A DNA stretch of 64,000 nucleotides from Rhodopirellula baltica SH 1. Its GTDB lineage: Bacteria; Planctomycetota; Planctomycetia; Pirellulales; Pirellulaceae. Below are positions 7,869-15,664 of this stretch, one piece after another. The stretch's first letter is position 1. Each line of letters starts with the position of its first letter. The stretch covers positions 248,001 through 312,000 of the forward strand of contig NC_005027.1 of assembly GCF_000196115.1 (NCBI RefSeq). Reading direction: 5' to 3'. Position numbers and translations under genes: made by a program. The notes under the pieces were generated by a model. That model did not search any database and had not been told where the DNA came from. It worked only from the letters and a program-made list of their open reading frames with translations.

Positions 7869-10800
7869 TCAGCGGAAAAAATTGCGAAGCGAATCGAAAA
7901 TACTGGGGGCTCGCGATTCCGGCTTTGCAGGAACCGGCTGCCCCATCACTGGAGCGGCGAGAGTGATACCGGCCGCTCTCACGTGGATTGATTTCAGCAA
8001 GACTTCGGATGAGCGTCCGGCCCCACCGGTATGCAAAACAACGCGAACTCGTCTTGGATCGATGGGTTGCTCGGAGACACGAACCGTCCCCAGCAGCAAC
8101 GACTGCTGATCATCTTCCCGTCCCGCGATGCAGAAGCATCGATCACCGCGTCGAACGATGCGAAGGTAGTCCGGGTTATCAAGTGGTTGGCTTCCGATGA
8201 TGCGATAGATCGATTTGCCGTCGCTGAGAACCCGGGACATCGCTCGGCTGGCGACCGTTCCAGAATCCGATTTATTCATCATCGCATTGACTTGGGTGCT
8301 GTCGTCGTCACTCCATTCGATTTGCAGATACAACTGCGTCTGCTGCCCTTGAACAGGCGTCTCCAAATGGACAGCATCAAAATAGAAAGCGATGTCGAAA
8401 TCACCTTCGATCAGATGTTGCAGCGAGACTCCCGCACTTGTCCATTCATCCGTCCCCGGGGCGATGACCTTCACCCCGGATGGTGACCGGTGCCATGCAC
8501 CCCAGTGATAAATTGCGTTCGGATCCTCAGCCGCCTTGGTGAAGTCATGCTCCAACGTGAAAGGCAGACGATCCCGTTGCTGATCTAACGAAGCCAAAGA
8601 CGCTTCGTGGTCAATTTCACTCACTCCTTCCAAGCGTTCGGCACGGACCTGAAACTCGGTGAACCTCGCGTTGACTCGCCCATCGGGACCTTGAATTTGA
8701 ACTCCGAACTGAATGCTCATCGGCTTCAAATCTTCTTTGACAAACTCTTCTTCGCCAATCAGATAGAAGTAATCGGAGTCGCCATCGGCGGCCAAGTAGA
8801 ACACTTTGTCACCACGTCGTGACAAACGCAGACGTCCAGCGTCGCCATCGCACGGAATCTTGCCAAAATAGTGACGGCGTTGCTCCCCGTTGACCGTCGC
8901 CATTCTCAGACACTGCATCATTTGGTCGTTGCCGCGGTCGTTGACCCACTGAATCAACGCGGTGTCTTCCGCGGGCGTGTCTGCGACCACGTGCATTCGG
9001 ATGCTGCCGATCTTTTCCTTCTGTGATTCACATTGAAGTTGATCGTAGGTGACGGTGATGTCAAAGTCGCCACCGACTCGAACGTCAGGAGCCATCAAGG
9101 TCCCCCGGTAACCGGCATCACTGGTTTGATTGAGCACCACTCCTTCGTCGGTCGCCATCAGCGTTTTTGCGGGATCACCTTCGATCTGTAAGAAACGGCC
9201 TCCCACCATCGCATCTCGATCGATGCGATAACTCAATTCCTGACCAGGTTCGCTCGCCGTCCAATCCAGTTTCCCTTCGAAATCACCCGCCAACTGCTGC
9301 TCGTCTATCTCGGGCAGTTCCTTGGGCCAATCGCCACTCCAACGCGCGTTCCGAACTCGCAAAGCGGACTGATCGGCGAAGTGAAACAGTCCAAAGCAGG
9401 GGGACAGAGAATTGCTTTCGATCTTCGACTCGTGAATCGTTTGACCATTTAGACGCAAAACAACTTCGTCGCCACGACGTTGAAGTTGCATTTGGTTCCA
9501 AGCTTTGACTTGCAACGGAACCGGCGGCGAGTCCTTGGCACTGACACGTCGCTCATTGTCCGGACGCAAGCCACTTTTGTCGTAGCGTCCATCGGTCAAC
9601 TGATGCTCACTCACCCCGTTTTCACGAATGAGGTAACACGTCCGTCCCAAGGCAGGGTGAGCCGCCGATTGATCACCGTCGTACCAAAACTCGTATTCGA
9701 TCACACCGTCTTCCACCATCGGACGGATGTACCGCAGAAGATGCTCGACATGACTGCCTCGAGGCAGATACGCAATTTGCGGGTCAGTGATCTCGGTGAT
9801 CAATCCTGCTGATAAATCTTGAACTCGATAGGCCGACCAATTTGCGAGTTGATTGGAACGATTGCCTGGATCTTGGTAGTAATCGTACCAACCCAACAGT
9901 TCGGCGGACTCGACCATTTCAATGCGGTCTGGAATGATCGGATCGCCCGTGATCCGAAGATTGTCGACGCCACCTTGGACGCGATAGTTTGTCCGTACCG
10001 CAATCCACGGGTAGGCAGAATCGCCCAATGGTTGACGGTGGATTTCGCGTCCATTGATGGATGTCACGACCTCGCCATCTCGCACCTGGGCCCGCGTCCG
10101 CAAAATTCCGTAGCGATGCGTGTCGGTGAGTTCCTCGCCAATGCTTGTCCGCCCTAGCTCCTGACGAACGTTGCCCACCATGTTCTGAGTGTGGTTGTAA
10201 ACCAACCCTGCGTAGTAGCCACCGACCAACAAATGAGCCTCGCGATATCCGAATCCGGTTGCCATCGCGTCGACGGTGTATTCGCCGTGCAGTGGCGACT
10301 GAAAGAACAGAAAATCGTCGCCGTAGTTGGACTGATTTCGATACTGGCCTTGGACAACGGATGGATTGGGATAAGGGAATGCGTTGCCGTGATCAAAGGC
10401 ACGTTCAAGACTTCCCATGAACCATTGCGGCGATCCTTCCATCGCGCTTCCCACCTCTTCGGGCTCACTCAAGCGAACCTGAGCGGCAACGAGGTGACGA
10501 ATCCAAGCGGGGCGATCGTATTCTTTTCGGTAAGCAAGCGTTGTGAACAAAACCAGCTCACGAATGGCGGTTGTTGACGGCTTCGATTGAACCGCTTTCT
10601 CAGCCAACAACACGATCCCATCCCGCGAACGATCTAGCAACGCGCTGACCGGGCGGACGAGATTGAGCAGTTCATCCACGCCTTTCTCCACCGCCGCCAC
10701 GTCGTTCTTTTCCAACGCGATCAGAACACTCATCACCAACTGATCGCATCGATCCTCTGGCGTCGTCGCGGCGAACTGATTGATGTCTTTTGAAAGCGAA

Positions 10801-11174
10801 TCAAGCTGATTCGATTGCCCCGCCAAGCGAATCAGTTGCAATGCGGGTGAGATGACCGCGGGATGCTCTGGTTGGTCATCATCGACGTGTCCGAAATCAG
10901 CGGTGATGCGAAGACGCGGCGAGTTTGGCCCAGGAATCACCCATGACTTCAAATATTGCAGACGTTCGGTCGGTTCGAGACCTTCCGCGTGCTCGCAAAC
11001 CATCGTTCCTGATTCCGAGACATGATGGTCATCAAAAATCCAAGCGAATGCTCCCGCATCCGACCGAGCGGCATCATCAGCTTGCGACGGTTGGTTCGCA
11101 TTCGCGAGCATCCAAAACGCGACCAGCACGGAGACGCTTTTCAAAACACGTTGATTCTTTAGATCGTTCATCAT
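7869..11174 (-). CDS. Giant secreted DUF1583-type protein (1101 aa)
   Basis: Middle gene of the three-paralogue cluster. ATG at 11174 (a second ATG at 11171) leads to a signal peptide, residues about 10-32 (SVSVLVAFWMLANANQPSQA). The exported part has an alpha-helical front (residues 60-230) that looks tetratricopeptide-like, followed by several beta-rich blocks: LHGEYTVDAMATG, VEHLLRYIRPMVEDGVIEYEFWYDG, and SGDWPKELPE ending the section shared with the 727-residue paralogue. A further duplicated lectin-like module follows. The protein ends in a Pro-rich linker and the tail FDSLRNFFR. It is separated from its upstream paralogue by 7 bp, so they form an operon. Unknown function; probably envelope-associated or extracellular. 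Confidence 0.8.
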   Translation of the reverse strand: MMNDLKNQRVLKSVSVLVAFWMLANANQPSQADDAARSDAGAFAWIFDDHHVSESGTMVCEHAEGLEPTERLQYLKSWVIPGPNSPRLRITADFGHVDDDQPEHPAVISPALQLIRLAGQSNQLDSLSKDINQFAATTPEDRCDQLVMSVLIALEKNDVAAVEKGVDELLNLVRPVSALLDRSRDGIVLLAEKAVQSKPSTTAIRELVLFTTLAYRKEYDRPAWIRHLVAAQVRLSEPEEVGSAMEGSPQWFMGSLERAFDHGNAFPYPNPSVVQGQYRNQSNYGDDFLFFQSPLHGEYTVDAMATGFGYREAHLLVGGYYAGLVYNHTQNMVGNVRQELGRTSIGEELTDTHRYGILRTRAQVRDGEVVTSINGREIHRQPLGDSAYPWIAVRTNYRVQGGVDNLRITGDPIIPDRIEMVESAELLGWYDYYQDPGNRSNQLANWSAYRVQDLSAGLITEITDPQIAYLPRGSHVEHLLRYIRPMVEDGVIEYEFWYDGDQSAAHPALGRTCYLIRENGVSEHQLTDGRYDKSGLRPDNERRVSAKDSPPVPLQVKAWNQMQLQRRGDEVVLRLNGQTIHESKIESNSLSPCFGLFHFADQSALRVRNARWSGDWPKELPEIDEQQLAGDFEGKLDWTASEPGQELSYRIDRDAMVGGRFLQIEGDPAKTLMATDEGVVLNQTSDAGYRGTLMAPDVRVGGDFDITVTYDQLQCESQKEKIGSIRMHVVADTPAEDTALIQWVNDRGNDQMMQCLRMATVNGEQRRHYFGKIPCDGDAGRLRLSRRGDKVFYLAADGDSDYFYLIGEEEFVKEDLKPMSIQFGVQIQGPDGRVNARFTEFQVRAERLEGVSEIDHEASLASLDQQRDRLPFTLEHDFTKAAEDPNAIYHWGAWHRSPSGVKVIAPGTDEWTSAGVSLQHLIEGDFDIAFYFDAVHLETPVQGQQTQLYLQIEWSDDDSTQVNAMMNKSDSGTVASRAMSRVLSDGKSIYRIIGSQPLDNPDYLRIVRRGDRCFCIAGREDDQQSLLLGTVRVSEQPIDPRRVRVVLHTGGAGRSSEVLLKSIHVRAAGITLAAPVMGQPVPAKPESRAPSIFDSLRNFFR

Positions 11175-11181
11175 GCCAGCT

Positions 11182-14100
11182 TCAGCGAAACAAGTTGCGA
11201 ATGGAGTTGTAAATTCGCGAAGGCACGCCGTCCTGAGTCGGGCTTTCCGCTGTCTCGTCTTTCACAGGCATCACCATGATTGGAGCGGCTATCGGATTCG
11301 TTGCCGGCGTGGTTGGATCGGTGTGGATCGTCATACGCTTTAGCAGAGCTCGCATCTCACCGTTATTCAAACCGCCGATGAACCAAGTCTCCGCCCTGGT
11401 GGCGACGGTCTTGCGTTTCAGTTTGTAAGTCGCGACCAAATTTTCTTCTTCTGTACCGTCAGCTCGATACAGATAGTACAGAGTCTGATCCTTCAGCGCG
11501 ATCCTCAACTGATCGGGCATCTGGATGGTTAGATCTCGTAGTGGCTGATAGACCGTTTCCCCATCCCGATTGCGTCCCACAATTCGTGGTCGCAATTCGA
11601 TTCTTCCATCGGGTTTATAGCGTACGAGGAGAGTCGCTTCGGTGATGGTCGTTTGCGTGGGAGCAATTTCTTCGGTCCCAATGTCCAATAAATGCAAACC
11701 AATCACCGCCTCGGTGGTCATGCCGCGTTCACGATTGCCAACTGCTTTGACGATCGAGAACTCCGATTGAAAATCAGCCGTCAACGTTTGCCACAACGGT
11801 TTAAGAATCGCGATTCTTTCGGCCGTCTCGATGCCGCCCAATGCTGTGAACAAAAGCCCATCGCTCGTTTCGGCAATGCTTTCAACAGGACCATCCACAA
11901 CGATCCAATCACCGTCGTCCATTCCCTGCTTCGACAGATTGAGATCCAAAGCACGCATGCCACGCCGAGCTTGGTTGATTTCTTCAAGCATTTCGGGAGT
12001 ATCCGTCAATTGCAGATCCACCGTCTCTGCTCGAATGCGAAGGTCCGTCCAGGTCCCGCTGACACTCATTCCATTGCCGCCCACGCTGTAGTTATAAAAA
12101 CCAAATGGTGGAACCGGGCCCAGCGGAATTCCCGTCGAACCAATCAGGTGAAACTGTGACGAGTCACCTTGAGCGAACAAGCCGTAGATCGTTCCGCCTC
12201 GCCGGACCAGACGCAATCGCCCGGAAGTCGAAAGCTCACGCCGCGTCCAACCACGAACCCACTTGTAGCCTCCACCCAGGTTTTTCTTGTTGTGCGCGAA
12301 GGCAATGTCATGCAGACCATTGATTCGGTCTCGACGAATGCAGACATCCAAACAATCGCGATGCCCGTTGTCCAGCTGGACGGTCATCCCGAGTCCGCAG
12401 TGCCAAGTTGGTTCCTCATCGCCAATCTGCAGGTCTTTGAATCCATACGTGATCTCGAAATCGCCATCGATGGTACCGTTCAACCGGACCGCGACTTTGT
12501 CGGAAGGCGTTGCTCGCACCATATGAATGCCATCGGGCAATGAGAACAATCGATCCGCCCGCCCATCGACATCGAACAATTCTGCTGGGACACCATTTGC
12601 AAAATCATGTTCGAAGTGTTCGGGCAGCTTTTCGGCGGCCGCTTCCAATTCCTTTACCAAGCTGGACGCGAGTTTCTGTTCCGACACCTCCGACAATGAG
12701 TCATGCCAATCGCCGCTCAGACGAAGATTGCGAACCACCGCGCGAGTTTGATCGCGATAGTGGAACAAACCGAACGTCCGTGACTCATTGCCACTGACCT
12801 GTTCTTTCGCAATGACTTTCCCATTGAGCAATACGACGACGCGGTCGCCCTTGAACCACAGCTCGACCCGATTCCAACCTTCCACCATGTCGGGCTTCCC
12901 ACCGCTTTCCAACCTCATTCTGTTGTCGGGACGAAGCGGCGTCTGTTGATGCATCCCATCGGTGGTTTGATGAAACGATACACCGGTGGAATCGATCAAA
13001 AACGCTTTCCTGCCGACACAAGGGAACACGTCAGCCGACATTGCGTCGTGCAAGAACTCGTATTCAATACGTGCATCCCAAACGATGGGCCGGACATAGT
13101 ACAACAGTTCCTCTTCATTGGAACCAAACCATTCGCCGGTCCGGTCGCTCACTAAAGTGAACACACCGTCCTCGGCTTGGATGCTCCAATTCCCCAGCCC
13201 GTTGTTCGTATCCGCGTTGTAGTAACTGGCCCAACCTCTCAACGAGACGTCGCTCAGTAAATCGATCGTTGGAGGCGTCTCCGGACTTCCCGCGATTCGC
13301 AGATCGGCGATGTGCCCCTTTGAACGACGCCAACCGCGGATGCCCACCCACGGTGCCGATGCAATGTGCGTCGATTCGGTATGGGTCAGATAGCCATTGA
13401 AGAAGTGTTCGACTTGTCCGTCTGAACTGCTCGCCCGCAACAGGCTTTCGCCGCCCAGCGGTTCGATCGGTTTCGAAACCGGCACCTCCCAATTCCCCTT
13501 GGCAAAGCTGCCCACAGAAGAAACGGCACGCGAATCGGATGGGCTCACGGCAACTCCACCAACCATAAGCTCACTGAAGGCGCCGTTATGGGTGGCGACT
13601 TTCGCGACAGCTTCAAAATCCCCCAGCAAAGGACTGCGATAGACGAGGTAGTCCAGTTCGTGCCCAGAGACCTTCTCCACACCTTGATCATGCATGGCAA
13701 AGCGTGGCAAAACGTTTCCGCGTCCGTGAGACGAAGCATCCACTCGGCTAAAAACATCAAACGACTCGGGAACACTCGTCATCGATTCATGCGACCGTGC
13801 GGAACAATATCCCAACAACAAACACAGGTAGTCCGCGGTCAGGTCCAGATTTGCATCGGGGATGTAGTCCCGAAGACCAGAGAACGCACCAAAGAGATCT
13901 TCGATCACTAAATCGGTCGTCGATGGATTCTCAGCCGCCGCCCAAAGAATGATCAAATCTTCCCACCACAAATCGGCAGCGTTGGGATCTTGCCAATGTC
14001 GGTTCTTAGCGAATCGCTCGATCAAATGATGCCGCACACCGTTCAGGTCCGACTCAGCGATTGTTAGCAATGTCACCATCGCTTCCTTCGCCCGGACCTG

Positions 14101-14586
14101 GTCATTGCCAGCTGGATTCCATTCCGCAATTCGTTTTTTCAGTTCCGGTTCCCGCCCCAACTCCACCGACAAATGGACCAATTCACGAGCGGGACAGTGG
14201 ATCCATTCGGTTTCCGGATATTCCGACAACGGAATCCAGTCTCTCGCCGCGACGTCAGCGGTAGCTCCTGCGGGCCGAGCAATCGAGCCTCCAAGACGTA
14301 GTCCGTGGCCATTGCCCGGCAAGACCCATTTCGACAGTTCTTCGTACCGCTGAGGCGGATCCAGATCATCCATTCGTGCCAGAAACTGGACCGCGTTGTC
14401 TTGAATCGCGTTTTCACCAAACAAGTGATTCAGAGCCACCGAATCATCCTTCACCAATTCTTCAGCCAGTGGCGTGTCCGCGATGCAAACGTTGAGGCTC
14501 ACCATTAGACCAACAACGCACGCGGACAGACGACAAGCGGTCTGAAGCAAGCTTTTCGAATCAACAGAATGTGTTTCAAATTGCAT
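11182..14586 (-). CDS. Giant secreted DUF1583-type protein (1134 aa)
   Basis: First gene of the minus-strand paralogue operon, 363 bp from the divergent ECF sigma-factor gene. ATG at 14586; hydrophobic segment at residues about 16-36 (ACRLSACVVGLMVSLNVCIA) is a signal peptide. The architecture matches the 1101-residue paralogue: helical front, a block ending in VRNLRLSGDWHDS, then a C-terminal lectin-like module, a Pro-rich linker and the tail YNSIRNLFR. Shared blocks such as LLYYVRPIVWDARIEYEFL align with the neighbour's LLRYIRPMVEDGVIEYEFW. Function unknown. Its position divergent from a sigma-factor gene suggests possible shared regulation, which is not shown by any motif. Confidence 0.8.
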   Translation of the reverse strand: MQFETHSVDSKSLLQTACRLSACVVGLMVSLNVCIADTPLAEELVKDDSVALNHLFGENAIQDNAVQFLARMDDLDPPQRYEELSKWVLPGNGHGLRLGGSIARPAGATADVAARDWIPLSEYPETEWIHCPARELVHLSVELGREPELKKRIAEWNPAGNDQVRAKEAMVTLLTIAESDLNGVRHHLIERFAKNRHWQDPNAADLWWEDLIILWAAAENPSTTDLVIEDLFGAFSGLRDYIPDANLDLTADYLCLLLGYCSARSHESMTSVPESFDVFSRVDASSHGRGNVLPRFAMHDQGVEKVSGHELDYLVYRSPLLGDFEAVAKVATHNGAFSELMVGGVAVSPSDSRAVSSVGSFAKGNWEVPVSKPIEPLGGESLLRASSSDGQVEHFFNGYLTHTESTHIASAPWVGIRGWRRSKGHIADLRIAGSPETPPTIDLLSDVSLRGWASYYNADTNNGLGNWSIQAEDGVFTLVSDRTGEWFGSNEEELLYYVRPIVWDARIEYEFLHDAMSADVFPCVGRKAFLIDSTGVSFHQTTDGMHQQTPLRPDNRMRLESGGKPDMVEGWNRVELWFKGDRVVVLLNGKVIAKEQVSGNESRTFGLFHYRDQTRAVVRNLRLSGDWHDSLSEVSEQKLASSLVKELEAAAEKLPEHFEHDFANGVPAELFDVDGRADRLFSLPDGIHMVRATPSDKVAVRLNGTIDGDFEITYGFKDLQIGDEEPTWHCGLGMTVQLDNGHRDCLDVCIRRDRINGLHDIAFAHNKKNLGGGYKWVRGWTRRELSTSGRLRLVRRGGTIYGLFAQGDSSQFHLIGSTGIPLGPVPPFGFYNYSVGGNGMSVSGTWTDLRIRAETVDLQLTDTPEMLEEINQARRGMRALDLNLSKQGMDDGDWIVVDGPVESIAETSDGLLFTALGGIETAERIAILKPLWQTLTADFQSEFSIVKAVGNRERGMTTEAVIGLHLLDIGTEEIAPTQTTITEATLLVRYKPDGRIELRPRIVGRNRDGETVYQPLRDLTIQMPDQLRIALKDQTLYYLYRADGTEEENLVATYKLKRKTVATRAETWFIGGLNNGEMRALLKRMTIHTDPTTPATNPIAAPIMVMPVKDETAESPTQDGVPSRIYNSIRNLFR

Positions 14587-14949
14587 TGGGTCTCGCGCGG
14601 CCAGGCTTCATCGATAGTCCCCCACTTACAGAATGTCGCCGCACGCGAATGGATCACACGCAGAAATTCTCAAAAAATGCCCTCTTGGTTCGCGAAGCTC
14701 CGGAAGCGACAAATTCATCCAATTGATTTATAGCGGAACGAAAGAGCCGAGGGCATTTTCAACCGGTTTGTGTCGTTCTTCTTCGAACTTGATTGGGCAT
14801 CGCAAATGATCCGGCGCACTTGCCTCCGCTATGATGGATCCTCCTCGGAAGCAGTTTTCAAGTTTTTTGATTGTTTCTGCGCGTGAATTCTCGACCAGGT
14901 TCGACTTACCTCTGAATGCTGGTGGACCGCGGGTCCGTGATCCTGCCGA
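14587..14949. promoter_or_regulatory. Divergent intergenic region with an 11-bp inverted repeat
   Basis: This region must hold promoters for the minus-strand paralogue operon and the plus-strand sigma-factor run. It contains a perfect inverted repeat AAAATGCCCTC (14674-14684) and GAGGGCATTTT (14749-14759). A GGAAC pentamer at 14735-14739, which resembles the -35 motif of many ECF promoters, lies between the arms. No -10 element can be assigned with confidence. Confidence 0.4.
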
Positions 14950-15633
14950 TTGGCGAGACCGATTTTGAATAATGCTGAACTTATCGAAGGACTGCGAAAT
15001 CGTGAGCCAAGTGCTGCACAGTATCTGAACGATTGCTTTGTGCCATCGATCTGGCGGTTTGTTTATTGCCGCGTGGATCGTGACGCGCACTTGGCAGAAG
15101 ACATCGTCGCGGAGGCTGTGTTGGCGTTGATGTCAGCAGCGGTCTCGGACACCGACATCGAAAATCCGGGCGGATGGTTGAGAACCGTCGCTCACCGACG
15201 CATTCAAGATCATTACCGAGCCGCCGCTCGTGTTCGGCATTTGATGGAAGACGCTCAACATCAAGGTGAGCCGACTGACGACAACGATCCCGCCACTCAG
15301 CACGATCAAAAGATGCGACGCGAAAGTGTTCGTGAAGCAATTGACACTTTGCCAGAACATTACCGGCAAACGCTCGAATGGAAATACGTGGACCAAATCA
15401 GCGTCAAGGTCATCGCCGAGCGTTTGGACACGACCGAAAAAAGTGTGCAAGGAACTTTGTTCCGAGCCCGCCAAGCTCTGCGTGATCAATTGAAAACCGA
15501 GCAAATCGTCCCGCCTCAAACCAAGTGTTCGGGGCCGGACAAAGAGACTTCACGCCCAACTCAATCAGACGATTCTCCATCCCTGACATCGCCGACACCT
15601 CCGAAACAGGTATCGGCTTGGTTCTTCCTGTAA
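14950..15633 (+). CDS. ECF-type RNA polymerase sigma factor
   Basis: A 227-residue sigma-70 family protein of the ECF class. Region 2 lies at about residues 28-90 (AEDIVAEAVLALMSA, then WLRTVAHRRIQDHYR, the -10-recognition helix). Region 4 lies at about 130-185 (LPEHYRQTLEWKYVDQISVKVIAERL, then SVQGTLFRARQALR). The C-terminal 40 residues are a Ser/Thr/Pro-rich tail. The frame starts with TTG at 14950; a second TTG at 14965 is possible and neither has a clear ribosome-binding site. The next gene, whose N-terminus resembles an anti-sigma factor, starts 31 bp downstream. It probably controls its own operon and may control the divergent paralogues. Target genes are inference. Confidence 0.85.
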   Translation: MARPILNNAELIEGLRNREPSAAQYLNDCFVPSIWRFVYCRVDRDAHLAEDIVAEAVLALMSAAVSDTDIENPGGWLRTVAHRRIQDHYRAAARVRHLMEDAQHQGEPTDDNDPATQHDQKMRRESVREAIDTLPEHYRQTLEWKYVDQISVKVIAERLDTTEKSVQGTLFRARQALRDQLKTEQIVPPQTKCSGPDKETSRPTQSDDSPSLTSPTPPKQVSAWFFL

Positions 15634-15664
15634 AGACGAAGCCAGGTTGCACAGGTTCGCTTCC

